The translations under genes and the position numbers were made by a program. DNA of 60,631 nucleotides from an uncultured Eubacterium sp. (lineage in GTDB: Bacteria; Bacillota; Clostridia; Lachnospirales; Lachnospiraceae), in the NCBI GenBank assembly GCA_910586225.1, contig CAJUIL010000024.1:1-60631 (forward strand). Reading direction: 5' to 3'. Below the pieces are notes generated by a model that was not told where the DNA came from, made no database searches, and saw only the letters and a list, made by a program, of their open reading frames with translations. Positions 32,815 through 41,374 of this stretch are shown piece after piece; positions within the stretch are counted from its first letter, which is position 1; each line of letters starts with the position of its first letter.

Positions 32815-34383
32815 TTAATTAATGCTTAAACCAGCGCTTGCGTATCCTACGACGGAATTGACTAAGCTCAATCCGCTTGATGTAGCTGAAAATACAAGCA
32901 TCAGCCGTGTTTGGGCCGTTACCGGGATATTGAGTCCGGTAAGCGCGCCGTTTAGCAATGTCCCGATAGATATAATTCCTGTAAGTGCAGGGGACAGGCT
33001 GATCTGCGTTCCGGCAATCGGAGAAAATACATTATTCGGCGTTGCGGACTGGTAGATCTGCGCCGTTACCGTAACAGTGGAGCCTAACAAGGATAGCGCC
33101 GCTGTTGTGCTAAAGAAAGCGCTGAACGAAGTAATGATACCAGCACGCGGAACCTGGAACGCGAAGTTGGAAAGTGTTCCGCTGGCGTTTGTGATATCAA
33201 TGGTGGAGCCTAACAGAGTAAGTCCCTGTGCGCTGCTTCCGAAGCCGACAAAGGCAGGAAGTCCTGCAAGACCCCCGGCAATCGTCGTCAGAGTGACAGG
33301 CAGTCCTGATGCAAACGGAATGATTGCACCTGTACCTGCAGCGCCCGTCGGTCCGGTAGGTCCAGTTGCGCCGGTAGGTCCCGTCGGTCCAGTGGCGCCA
33401 TCTGCGCCGGTAGGCCCGGTCGCACCAGTCGGTCCGGTAGGTCCGGTAGCCCCATCCGCGCCCGTCGGTCCAGTAGCCCCATCCGCGCCGGTCGGCCCAG
33501 TTACGCCATCTGCGCCGGTAGGTCCGATCGGTCCGGTAGGCCCATCCGCACCGGTAGGCCCGGTCGGTCCTGTAGCACCGGTAGGTCCGGTCGGTCCGGT
33601 AGGCCCAGTCGGTCCATCCGCGCCGGTCGCACCAGTAGCGCCGGTCGGTCCAGCCACACCATCCGCGCCAGTCGGTCCAGTCGGCCCATCCGCACCGGTC
33701 GCACCAGTCGCACCAGTAGCGCCAGTCGGTCCAGTCGGTCCATCTGCGCCGGTCGCACCAGTCGCACCAGTAGCACCGGTAGGGCCGTCGTCACCAGGGC
33801 AGCCTTTTGGTCCCTGTGGCCCGATCGGTCCGGTTACGCCCTGTATGCCTTGCGGTCCAGTCACACCTTGCGGTCCCATAGCGCCCGTAGGTCCGGCAGA
33901 ACCCGTAGGCCCAGGAATGCCTCTTGGACCTTGCGGCCCGATATCCCCTTGCGGTCCGGCAGGTCCGGTCGGCCCGGTTGGTCCGGCAGGACCTTGCGGC
34001 CCAATGTCGCCCTGCGGTCCTTCGCAGCCAGGATCTCCTTTAGGCCCGATGTCGCCGCGGACTCCTTGAACGCCTTGGATACCTTGCGGACCAGCATAGC
34101 CTCTTGGTCCTGCACAGCCTCGTGGCCCAGTCGCACCGGTAGGACCTACCGGGCCTGTGTTTCCTCTTGGACCTCTTGGCCCAGGGCAGCCTGGAGCTCC
34201 CTGCGGACCCATAGGGCCTGGCTCGCCTCTGTCGCCTTTTGGTCCAGGGCAGCCGATATCGCCTTTTAACCCCTGTGGACCCATAGGACCTGGCTCACCC
34301 TTAGGACCCTGCGGACCACGTTCGCAGCAGTGTGGATGGCATTGGTTTTGACAGCAGTTATTATATAAATTATTTTGATTCAC
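32815..34383 (-). CDS. BclB-like collagen-repeat exosporium protein
   Basis: A 522-residue surface fibre protein. A Cys-rich head (about 1-22) is followed by about 330 residues of Gly-X-Y triplets, first GPQG/GPKG types, then Gly-Pro-Thr and Gly-Ala-Thr repeats, which are O-glycosylation sites in Bacillus BclA. The last 165 residues match the BclB-type C-terminal domain (IIPFASGLPVTLTT...GFGSSAQG). It starts with GTG and AAGGAT. A sigma-K-like promoter lies at 34446-34472. It probably forms the hair-like layer of the spore and is modified by the glycosyltransferase upstream. Confidence 0.88.
   Translation of the reverse strand: MNQNNLYNNCCQNQCHPHCCERGPQGPKGEPGPMGPQGLKGDIGCPGPKGDRGEPGPMGPQGAPGCPGPRGPRGNTGPVGPTGATGPRGCAGPRGYAGPQGIQGVQGVRGDIGPKGDPGCEGPQGDIGPQGPAGPTGPTGPAGPQGDIGPQGPRGIPGPTGSAGPTGAMGPQGVTGPQGIQGVTGPIGPQGPKGCPGDDGPTGATGATGATGADGPTGPTGATGATGATGADGPTGPTGADGVAGPTGATGATGADGPTGPTGPTGPTGATGPTGPTGADGPTGPIGPTGADGVTGPTGADGATGPTGADGATGPTGPTGATGPTGADGATGPTGPTGATGPTGPTGAAGTGAIIPFASGLPVTLTTIAGGLAGLPAFVGFGSSAQGLTLLGSTIDITNASGTLSNFAFQVPRAGIITSFSAFFSTTAALSLLGSTVTVTAQIYQSATPNNVFSPIAGTQISLSPALTGIISIGTLLNGALTGLNIPVTAQTRLMLVFSATSSGLSLVNSVVGYASAGLSIN
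33330..34330 (-). repeat. Collagen Gly-X-Y coding repeats
   Basis: Low-complexity nine-base units (complement of GGTCCGGTAGGT-type runs) encode more than 100 Gly-X-Y triplets. The 3' half of the tract (33330-33790) is almost pure Gly-Pro-Thr/Gly-Ala-Thr, and length variation between strains is expected. It also produces long antisense open frames that are not genes. Confidence 0.9.
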
Positions 34384-34445
34384 TCAAATCACATCCTTCA
34401 TAAAATATTTGCAAAAGGAACTGAAAAAGTATCCTTTTGTAACAA

Positions 34446-34472
34446 TATCTTATGTGGTTTTATAAGAGTTGT
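34446..34472 (-). promoter_or_regulatory. Sigma-K-like promoter of the BclB-like gene
   Basis: On the minus strand AC (34472-34471), 16 bases, then CATAAGATA (34454-34446), which fits the Bacillus sigma-K consensus AC...CATANNNTA. It lies about 60 bases before the GTG start. It would give late mother-cell expression, as expected for an exosporium protein. Confidence 0.5.
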
Positions 34473-34477
34473 GCCCG

Positions 34478-35548
34478 TTAGGGAAGATTTTCAAAATATT
34501 GTTTGTTGTAAAGGTATGCCTGGGAATATGGCTTGCACAATCCGGCTCTTTCGTTATATTCTTTTGCTTTTTGTTTGTCGCCTAATTTGTCATAACATAC
34601 GCACAGCTGCAAAAGAGGGATATAATCATAGCAGTCCGGCAGGACAAATCCTGCGGAAGCCTCTTTTTTCGGAATGTCCAGTGCAGCCTGATACCAGTAA
34701 ACGGCATTTTGCCAGTTCTCGTGCTCCAGAAAATATTTTCCGATATCGCAGCACAATTCCGCTCTTGGCAGATCAAAGCTCATGCTGCGCAAAAGGGTCG
34801 TTAGTGCGGACTGCTCCTTTCCCAGCGCAGAGTAGCAGCTGGCGCAGACGGAGCAGGCTTCTATTTTATTTTCGACCCATCCATCCTCTGAAAGTAAAAA
34901 CCTTTCAAATACGCAGGCAGCCTCCTCGTAACGCTTGTGGTAATAAAGCTCTCTCGCATAATAATATTGCTGTCGTGCGTCTAACGGCTTTCCAGCGGCA
35001 AGCAGCTTTTCATATATTTTCAGGTTCCGGTCAGGATCTCCGGCGCCTGTTTTTTTGTGGCTGATGGCAAGGTCAGAATAGAATACCCGCCCGTTTGGGG
35101 GGATTACCTCATGGACGGCGCCGATCCAGTGATATTGCGCATGGTTTCTGATCCATCGTTCCCTGTAATAGGAAAACGCAGGCTTACCGGCTTCATCAAA
35201 GGAAGTATGGTATTTCATCATAACGATATCGATCTCAGATGGAAGAGTTTGTTTTAACTGCAGAAACTTTTCTTTTTCCGACGCTTCTAAAACATCGTCC
35301 GCATCCATCCACATACAATAATCCATAGTCGCTTTGGAAAACGAATAGTTTCTGGCATCCGAAAAGTCGTCCTTCCATGGGTAAGAGTAGACGTGGGATG
35401 TATAGCCGGACGCAATTTTTATTGTCTGGTCTGTGGAACCGGTATCTACAATAATGATTTCATCTACGAGCTCTGCCACACTGTCAAGACAGCGCGCGAG
35501 GTGCTGTTCCTCGTTTTTGACGATCATGCAAAGGCTGATAGCAGGCAT
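34478..35548 (-). CDS. Family 2 glycosyltransferase with TPR-like tail
   Basis: A 356-residue GT-A glycosyltransferase. The N-terminus ISLCMIVKNEEQHLARCL, DTGSTDQT and the metal site MDADD (about 95-99) are standard GT2 features and resemble SunS and other protein-modifying enzymes. Residues about 205-350 form TPR-like helices, used to hold protein acceptors. It lies between two collagen-like genes on the same strand, so O-glycosylation of their Thr-rich repeats is the likely job. Confidence 0.85.
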   Translation of the reverse strand: MPAISLCMIVKNEEQHLARCLDSVAELVDEIIIVDTGSTDQTIKIASGYTSHVYSYPWKDDFSDARNYSFSKATMDYCMWMDADDVLEASEKEKFLQLKQTLPSEIDIVMMKYHTSFDEAGKPAFSYYRERWIRNHAQYHWIGAVHEVIPPNGRVFYSDLAISHKKTGAGDPDRNLKIYEKLLAAGKPLDARQQYYYARELYYHKRYEEAACVFERFLLSEDGWVENKIEACSVCASCYSALGKEQSALTTLLRSMSFDLPRAELCCDIGKYFLEHENWQNAVYWYQAALDIPKKEASAGFVLPDCYDYIPLLQLCVCYDKLGDKQKAKEYNERAGLCKPYSQAYLYNKQYFENLP

Positions 35549-35570
35549 ATTTTTTCCCTCCCTTCCTGCG

Positions 35571-36242
35571 CTATTGTCTGCATAGTTTTTCTAAATGTAG
35601 ATCCAGATTGATCTTCGAGCCGCCGCTTGTGGACTGCCATGCGAAAAATAATGTAGCGTTGTCTGGTATCTGGATGATAAAATATCGTTCCAGCACCAGC
35701 AGCTCCTTTCGCCTCGCTGTCTCTGCGTAAGCGGTATAAATCGTCTGCGCATGGCGGTTCCATATAGGTATAAGCTTCACGGAGCAAGGACGTTTCATGA
35801 CGGCGGATATATAATAACTGACAGCGTAGCAGCCTGGAGTAAGCGAGATGGAGAAGCTGTCACATAGCGTGATATTTTGGGTAATGTCTGGTATTTCGGT
35901 CTTAAGCGGAAGCCGGGCTTTTTTCGGTAAAATAAGATCTTGACCTATAAATGATGCAAAGATGCTGTTTTGCGGATAGCCGGCAGGTCCCGCCGGGCCG
36001 CGTTCCCCAGTGTCTCCCTTCGGCCCCATCGGGCCTGTGACGCCTTGTGGGCCTTGCGGGCCTGTGACGCCCTGCGGACCGGTTTCGCCGCGTTCCCCGC
36101 GGCAGCCTTGCGGACCTGGCTCGCCTCTTGGTCCCATTGGACCCGGAACACCTCTTGGCTCCATTGTTTCGGACCCGGATTCACAAGAAGAGCCGAATTG
36201 CTTTGGTGATCGAAGTATTTGGTTTGTATAGTAATGATTCAA
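35571..36242 (-). CDS. Short collagen-like surface protein
   Basis: A 223-residue protein: a 27-residue head, about 20 Gly-X-Y triplets (28-88, with GPQG, GPMG, GERG), and a C-terminal beta-rich domain of about 130 residues resembling C1q/TNF-like heads of bacterial collagen proteins. It starts with TTG (36242) after AAAGAGGTG. Glycosyltransferase starts 23 bases after its stop, so the two are co-transcribed. It is probably a second spore-surface fibre. Confidence 0.82.
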   Translation of the reverse strand: MNHYYTNQILRSPKQFGSSCESGSETMEPRGVPGPMGPRGEPGPQGCRGERGETGPQGVTGPQGPQGVTGPMGPKGDTGERGPAGPAGYPQNSIFASFIGQDLILPKKARLPLKTEIPDITQNITLCDSFSISLTPGCYAVSYYISAVMKRPCSVKLIPIWNRHAQTIYTAYAETARRKELLVLERYFIIQIPDNATLFFAWQSTSGGSKINLDLHLEKLCRQ

Positions 36243-36418
36243 TGATAGACACCTCTTTATTTGATATTGTGTGATGATCGATGGCAGCCGCTTAGAGCGT
36301 CCCTGAACGGTTACGACGGATGATCACAATAAATTATATGCATGGAAATAAAATGCGTCCGGTATGTGTGGGATCAGCTTAAGAAAATAAGGAATTTTGC
36401 CAAATTAAGAAAAATATC

Positions 36419-36447
36419 TTGCAGTCTCAGTAAATTCATAATAAAAT
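36419..36447 (+). promoter_or_regulatory. Predicted promoter of gdhA
   Basis: TTGCAG (36419-36424), 17 bases, TAAAAT (36442-36447), about 50 bases before the gdhA start codon. Confidence 0.5.
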
Positions 36448-36497
36448 AAGGAACTAGGAATGGAATATAGAAATAAAGTATAAAAGGAGAATGCAAA

Positions 36498-37832
36498 ATG
36501 AGTTACGTAGATGATGTGCTTGCAAGAGTAAAAGAGAAAAACGCATCTGAGCCGGAGTTTCTTCAGGCTGCGCAGGAGGTTCTGGAATCTTTAAGACCGG
36601 TAATTGAAGCAAACGAAGAGCTTTACAAAAGAGAAGCGCTGCTGGAAAGACTGGCAGAGCCGGACAGACAGTTTAAGTTCCGTGTGCCGTGGGTAGACGA
36701 CAAGGGACAGGTTCAGGTAAATACTGGATACAGAGTACAGTTCAACAATGCGATTGGACCATACAAGGGAGGCCTGCGTCTGCATCCGTCGGTAAACCTT
36801 GGGATCATCAAGTTCCTTGGCTTCGAACAGATTTTCAAAAATTCTTTGACCGGGCTTCCGATCGGCGGCGGCAAGGGTGGTTCGGACTTTGATCCGAAGG
36901 GCAAATCTGACCGTGAGGTTATGGCGTTCTGCCAGAGTTTTATGACAGAATTGTGCAAATACATCGGTGCGGACGTAGACGTTCCGGCTGGCGATATCGG
37001 TACCGGAGCAAGGGAGATCGGCTATATGTTCGGCCAGTATAAGAAGATCCGCAGCACATACGAAGGCGTGCTCACAGGAAAGGGACTGTCTTACGGCGGC
37101 TCCTTGGCCCGTACGGAAGCGACCGGATATGGGTTATTATATATTACACAAGAGCTGATGAAATGTCACGGCGAATCGATGGAAGGCAAGACGGTGGTAA
37201 TATCCGGTGCAGGAAACGTAGCCATCTACGCGGCACAGAAGGCACAGCAGATGGGGGCAAAGGTTGTTACCTGTTCCGATTCGACCGGATGGATCTATGA
37301 TCCAGAAGGGATTGACGTAGCTTTATTAAAAGAAGTGAAGGAAGTAAAACGCGCACGCCTGACAGAGTACGCTGCTGCAAGAAAGAGCGCGGAATATCAT
37401 GAAGGACGCGGCGTATGGCAGATTCCATGCGATATCGCGCTTCCATGCGCAACGCAGAACGAGCTTTTGATCGACGATGCAAAGCAGCTGGTTGCAAATG
37501 GCTGCAAGGCAGTCTGTGAAGGCGCAAATATGCCGACTACGATTGATGCAACGAAGTATCTGCAGGAAAACGGTGTCTGGTTTATCGGCGGAAAGGCTGC
37601 TAATGCTGGCGGTGTTGCGACATCCGCTTTGGAAATGACACAAAACTCTGAAAGATTGAGCTGGACTTTCGAGGAAGTGGATTCCAAGCTGCAGCAGATC
37701 ATGGTAAATATTTACCACAATATTGACAATGCAGCAAAGAAGTATGGTATGGAAGGCGATTATGTAGCAGGCGCAAATATTGCCGGATTTGAAAAAGTAG
37801 CGCAGGCAATGCTGGCACAGGGTGTTTGCTGA
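36498..37832 (+). CDS. gdhA: NADP-type glutamate dehydrogenase
   Basis: A 444-residue cytosolic hexameric enzyme converting 2-oxoglutarate and ammonia to glutamate. The catalytic lysine region is PIGGGKGGSDFDPKGKS (about 121-137), upstream lysines lie in GPYKGGLRLHPSV, and the nucleotide-binding turn is ISGAGNVAIYAAQKA (about 234-248). Length and the N-terminal extension fit the NADP biosynthetic class. AAAAGGAGA precedes ATG, and it ends in its own terminator at 37842. Confidence 0.96.
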   Translation: MSYVDDVLARVKEKNASEPEFLQAAQEVLESLRPVIEANEELYKREALLERLAEPDRQFKFRVPWVDDKGQVQVNTGYRVQFNNAIGPYKGGLRLHPSVNLGIIKFLGFEQIFKNSLTGLPIGGGKGGSDFDPKGKSDREVMAFCQSFMTELCKYIGADVDVPAGDIGTGAREIGYMFGQYKKIRSTYEGVLTGKGLSYGGSLARTEATGYGLLYITQELMKCHGESMEGKTVVISGAGNVAIYAAQKAQQMGAKVVTCSDSTGWIYDPEGIDVALLKEVKEVKRARLTEYAAARKSAEYHEGRGVWQIPCDIALPCATQNELLIDDAKQLVANGCKAVCEGANMPTTIDATKYLQENGVWFIGGKAANAGGVATSALEMTQNSERLSWTFEEVDSKLQQIMVNIYHNIDNAAKKYGMEGDYVAGANIAGFEKVAQAMLAQGVC

Positions 37833-37841
37833 TGCCTGTAA

Positions 37842-37865
37842 AAAAGGACTCTTCGGAGTCCTTTT
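37842..37865 (+). terminator. gdhA terminator
   Basis: Stem AAAAGGACTC/GAGTCCTTTT with a TTCG tetraloop, ending in TTTTC, ten bases after the gdhA stop codon. Confidence 0.85.
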
Positions 37866-37900
37866 CATGATTTCAAAGAAAAGCGGAAAGGACTGGGCAG

Positions 37901-38122
37901 GTGTTATTTCAGAAAAAGAAGCAGGCTTTGGAGAAACGGGAATATGACAGGATCAATGAAAAGCCGGTTTTAAAATGCAGTATTTGCAACGGCGAGCAGG
38001 TGGCAGGCTTTAAAGATATTCGTACTGGAAAATTTCATGAAGTGATGTTTATAAGAAATGAAAAGGATCTGAAGGATTTTAAAGAGACGTATGGTGTGAG
38101 CGAAGTGGCGAAGGAATATTAG
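37901..38122 (+). CDS. Small protein with CxxC motif, unknown
   Basis: A 73-residue charged protein with one CSIC pair (about 26-29) followed by NGEQVAGF and a mixed helix-strand C-terminus. It starts with GTG after GGAAAGGA. Two Cys only are present, so a full zinc ribbon is not made unless it dimerises. It is 25 bases before the FNT channel gene, so they may be co-expressed. No function is recognised. Confidence 0.65.
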   Translation: MLFQKKKQALEKREYDRINEKPVLKCSICNGEQVAGFKDIRTGKFHEVMFIRNEKDLKDFKETYGVSEVAKEY

Positions 38123-38147
38123 CAGATGCAAAAGAGAAAGGAACGAT

Positions 38148-38765
38148 ATGAGCGGTAGTGCACATAAAAAAGGCTATGCGCGTATGTTTGCGCTGGCAGT
38201 TTTAGCGGGCGTCGCGATCGGGATTGGCGGGATCGTGTATTTGTCTGTGGAAAATAAAACAGCGGGAGCGCTGATGTTTACCGTGGGGCTGTATACGATC
38301 TGCATCCATGGATTGAATCTGTATACAGGAAAAGTAGGCTATCTGGTCGGCCAGCCGCTTTCCTATCTGTTTGACCTGCTAATTATATGGTGCGGCAATT
38401 TTGCTGGAACAGCGTTGGCTGCAGCAGCAGTATGTCAGACCAGGGCACAGAAGCTTTCCGGGGCCGCGCAGGCGCTTTGTGCGGTAAAGCTGGAGGATAC
38501 GCTGCCGAGCCTGTTTTTGCTTGGCGTGTTTTGCGGATTTTTAATGTTTGTGGCTGTGGATGGCTACCGCGCGACACAAAAGCCGGTTATTTTATTTTTG
38601 GGAGTGGCCGCTTTTATTTTGTGCGGGTTTGAGCACTGCATCGCGGATATGTTTTATTTTTCAGCTGCGGGGAGCTGGTCCGGCGGCGCTTTTGTGCGGA
38701 TCGTGGTGATCACACTTGGAAATTCCGCAGGCGGAGTGCTGCTTCCGCTGGTGAAAAAAGGATGA
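38148..38765 (+). CDS. Formate/nitrite transporter (FNT) family channel
   Basis: A 205-residue membrane protein with six helices in the FNT pattern (GIGGIVYLSVENKTAGALMF, NFAGTALAA, the FEHCIADMF segment and the final GNSAGGVLLP). FNT channels pass small anions such as formate or hydrosulfide. It is shorter than FocA (about 280), mainly in loops and termini, as is common for Clostridial forms. AAAGGAA precedes the ATG. Confidence 0.85.
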   Translation: MSGSAHKKGYARMFALAVLAGVAIGIGGIVYLSVENKTAGALMFTVGLYTICIHGLNLYTGKVGYLVGQPLSYLFDLLIIWCGNFAGTALAAAAVCQTRAQKLSGAAQALCAVKLEDTLPSLFLLGVFCGFLMFVAVDGYRATQKPVILFLGVAAFILCGFEHCIADMFYFSAAGSWSGGAFVRIVVITLGNSAGGVLLPLVKKG

Positions 38766-38902
38766 TCAAAACGGTTGCTATCGACTGTCTTTTTTTTAGC
38801 ACATTTCATCTTGAATATTGAAATTCCGAGTTGTTTGTGCTATATTGTCAGACGAACGGTATTCAAAAGAAACTGTATCAAATTGCATTAATTACTTTTC
38901 AG

Positions 38903-38981
38903 ACTGCCATTTTCAGGTTAGGTAAGCAGGCACTTTTGCGAAAGGTCTGACTTTAAAAACAGGACGAGCTAAAATGACAGT
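38903..38981. repeat. Inverted repeat in the panB upstream region
   Basis: ACTGCCATTTT (38903-38913) and AAAATGACAGT (38971-38981) pair at ten of eleven positions around a 57-base middle. The 373-base stretch 38766-39138 holds this structure, an overlapping 40-codon minus-strand frame, and no clear riboswitch. It may be a dispersed repeat or a leader of panB. Confidence 0.4.
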
Positions 38982-39035
38982 GTATCTAAAACCAAATGGT
39001 TCTATGAAATAGCAGTTCAAAAAGTTACATTCCAT
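38913..39035 (-). CDS. Possible 40-residue ORF within a repeat-like region
   Basis: ATG at 39035 opens a frame beginning MECNFLNCYFIEPFGF and ending AKVPAYLT before TGA at 38913. The start has no strong ribosome binding site. It overlaps the inverted repeat, so it may be a repeat-derived frame and not a gene. Low confidence. Confidence 0.2.
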   Translation of the reverse strand: MECNFLNCYFIEPFGFRYTVILARPVFKVRPFAKVPAYLT

Positions 39036-39138
39036 TTATCCAATGTTACCGTTCAGTAACAAAATTTCAAGGCACAAATAGGTAGCAGGTGAGCGAAATG
39101 CAGCTGTTACGATTCATTTAAGAAGGGAAAATTGGATT

Positions 39139-39966
39139 ATGAAGAACACATCCGTAACATTCAGGGAGGCAAAAGCAAAGGGCGAAAAACTGTCTATGCT
39201 GACAGCCTATGATTACACAACCGCCAAGCTGGTTGACGAAGCAGGGATTCATGCGATTCTCGTGGGAGATTCTCTGGGAATGGTCATGCTTGGATACGAG
39301 GATACGTTGTCCGTAACGATGGAGGATATGATCCATCATACCGCTGCGGTGGCAAGAGGCACAAAAAACGCGCTGCTGATCGCGGATATGCCGTTTATGT
39401 CTTATCAGACGTCGGTTTACGACGCGGTTGTCAATGCGGGGCGGCTGATGAAGGAGGGGCGCGCGCAGGCGGTGAAGCTGGAAGGCGGGCTGGACGTTTG
39501 CGAACATATTAAGGCGATCGTAAAAGCGTCTATTCCGGTCTGCGGACATCTGGGGCTGACGCCGCAGTCTGTCAATGCGTTTGGCGGCTTTAAAGTACAA
39601 GGCAAAGGAGAGGAAGCAGCGCAGCGGATCCTGGACGAGGCGCGCGCGATAGAAGAAGCGGGGGCGTTTGCGGTTGTTTTAGAATGTGTGCCGCGTGCGC
39701 TTGCAGAGAAAATCACAAATACGATCAGCATCCCGACGATTGGGATCGGCGCGGGAGCAGGCTGTGACGGACAAGTACTTGTTTATCAGGATATGCTTGC
39801 GATGTATTCGGATATGGCGCCTAAGTTTGCAAAGCAGTACGCACAGGTCGGCACGCAGATGAAGGAAGCTTTTGCGAAGTACAGGCAGGAGGTTGCGGAC
39901 GGCGTATTTCCGGCAGCGGAGCATACGTTTAAGATGGATGAAACAATTCTTGATAAATTATACTAG
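39139..39966 (+). CDS. panB: 3-methyl-2-oxobutanoate hydroxymethyltransferase
   Basis: A 275-residue TIM-barrel enzyme that makes ketopantoate from 2-oxoisovalerate and methylene-THF, the first pantothenate step. Key segments: SMLTAYDYTTAKLVDEAG, VGDSLGMVMLGY, the metal-binding Asp in MPFMSYQ context, and IGIGAGAGCDGQVLV. It heads panB-panC-panD with short gaps (23 and 10 bases), a single operon. Confidence 0.96.
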   Translation: MKNTSVTFREAKAKGEKLSMLTAYDYTTAKLVDEAGIHAILVGDSLGMVMLGYEDTLSVTMEDMIHHTAAVARGTKNALLIADMPFMSYQTSVYDAVVNAGRLMKEGRAQAVKLEGGLDVCEHIKAIVKASIPVCGHLGLTPQSVNAFGGFKVQGKGEEAAQRILDEARAIEEAGAFAVVLECVPRALAEKITNTISIPTIGIGAGAGCDGQVLVYQDMLAMYSDMAPKFAKQYAQVGTQMKEAFAKYRQEVADGVFPAAEHTFKMDETILDKLY

Positions 39967-39989
39967 AGAAGTTAGATTCAGGAGAAATT

Positions 39990-40835
39990 ATGCAGATCGA
40001 AACAAAAATTGAAAGCGTCAGACAGCAGGTTGATGAGTGGAAAAGGGCAGGGCTTTCCGTCGGGCTTGTTCCAACGATGGGCTATCTGCACGAAGGGCAT
40101 CAGAGCTTGATCGACGCAGCTAGAAAAGAAAATGACCGCGTAGTTGTCAGTATTTTTGTAAATCCGATGCAGTTTGGGCCGACAGAGGATCTGGAGAGCT
40201 ATCCAAGAGATATGCAAAAGGATGCGGCGCTGTGTGAAGCGGCAGGCGTTGACCTGATCTTCCATCCAGAGCCGGAGGAAATGTATGGGCCGGATTTCTG
40301 CTCATATGTGGATATGAACGGGCTGACGACGGAATTATGTGGAAAAAGCCGTCCGATCCATTTTCGGGGAGTTCAGACGGTTGTGCTGAAATTATTCCAT
40401 ATTGTAACGCCAGACCGCGCTTATTTCGGGCAGAAGGATGCACAGCAGCTTGCTGTGATCAAACGCATGGTGCGGGATCTGAATGTAGGCGTTACGATTA
40501 TCGGATGTCCGATTATCCGGGAAGCGGACGGGCTTGCAAAAAGCTCGCGTAATACTTATCTCAATGAAGAGGAGCGGCAGGCGGCGCTCGTGCTGAGCCG
40601 CAGCCTGAAAGCCGCAAAGATGCTGGTGGATGCGGGTGAGACGAGTGCACAGGCGATTCGTCAGGCGATCATTCAGGAAATTGAAAAGGAGCCGCTGGCA
40701 AAAATTGACTACGTAGATGTGGTGGACTTTCATACGATCATGCCGATCGAGACGATCCGTGGCTCGGTGCTGACAGCGATTGCTGTGTATATTGGCAAAA
40801 CAAGACTGATTGATAACTTTATCGTTGAAAAATAA
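39990..40835 (+). CDS. panC: Pantoate-beta-alanine ligase
   Basis: A 281-residue ATP-dependent ligase joining pantoate and beta-alanine. The nucleotide-binding HxGH motif is in TMGYLHEGHQSL (about 31-42), the pantoate site in FVNPMQFGPTEDL, and the late loop in KSSRNTYLNEEER. CAGGAGA precedes the ATG. Length is standard. Confidence 0.96.
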   Translation: MQIETKIESVRQQVDEWKRAGLSVGLVPTMGYLHEGHQSLIDAARKENDRVVVSIFVNPMQFGPTEDLESYPRDMQKDAALCEAAGVDLIFHPEPEEMYGPDFCSYVDMNGLTTELCGKSRPIHFRGVQTVVLKLFHIVTPDRAYFGQKDAQQLAVIKRMVRDLNVGVTIIGCPIIREADGLAKSSRNTYLNEEERQAALVLSRSLKAAKMLVDAGETSAQAIRQAIIQEIEKEPLAKIDYVDVVDFHTIMPIETIRGSVLTAIAVYIGKTRLIDNFIVEK

Positions 40836-40845
40836 GGAGGCTTTT

Positions 40846-41244
40846 ATGAATCTCACAATGTTAAAAGGCAAGATTCACCGCGCGGTAGTAAAGCAGGCGG
40901 AGCTGCATTATGTCGGGAGTATTACGGTCGATACAGATTTGCTGGAGGCTGCCGGGATTTTGGAATATGAGATGGTGCAGATCGTAGATATCGAAAATGG
41001 AAACCGTTTTGAGACTTATACGATCGCGGGTGAAGCCGGCTCTGGCATGATCTGTTTAAACGGGGCGGCTGCCAGACAGGTTGCTGTTGGGGACCATATC
41101 ATATTGATGAGCTATGCGCAGATGACGCCGGAAGAAGCAAAAGAGCATAAGCCAAAAGTTGTTTTTGTAGATGAAGAAAATCAGATTGTCAGGATCACCA
41201 ATTATGAAAAATATGGGGAACTGACCGAAAAATACTTAAAATAG
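40846..41244 (+). CDS. panD: Aspartate 1-decarboxylase precursor
   Basis: A 132-residue pro-enzyme that forms beta-alanine from aspartate. It self-cleaves between Gly24 and Ser25 (HYVGSITVD) to make the pyruvoyl group. The frame opens at 40810, but AAGGAGG before ATG 40846 gives exactly the family numbering for the cleavage site. It completes the pan operon. Confidence 0.95.
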   Translation: MNLTMLKGKIHRAVVKQAELHYVGSITVDTDLLEAAGILEYEMVQIVDIENGNRFETYTIAGEAGSGMICLNGAAARQVAVGDHIILMSYAQMTPEEAKEHKPKVVFVDEENQIVRITNYEKYGELTEKYLK

Positions 41245-41298
41245 ACACAGCGGTTCAGATAAGACTGTGGTCAAATGAAAAAATACAGAGTTTTCACG

Positions 41299-41338
41299 AT
41301 CAGCGCAGCAAATGCCAACAGGCAAATGCTGCGCTGAT
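41299..41338. terminator. Terminator after panBCD
   Basis: A 12-bp perfect stem ATCAGCGCAGCA/TGCTGCGCTGAT with an inner GCC/GGC pair. It lies between panD and the converging membrane protein gene, and the T run is weak on both sides. Confidence 0.7.
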
Positions 41339-41374
41339 TGCTTGTCTATGATACCGATAGCATGGCAAAGGTCG

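Noticed and set aside
33077..34069. 330-residue Pro/Val-rich plus-strand ORF
   Set aside because: It is the complement of the collagen Gly-X-Y repeats. It has no ribosome binding site and only mirrors the periodic minus-strand coding sequence.
33330..34330. CRISPR-like periodic repeat
   Set aside because: The periodicity is nine-base coding triplets of collagen, with no spacers and no cas genes.
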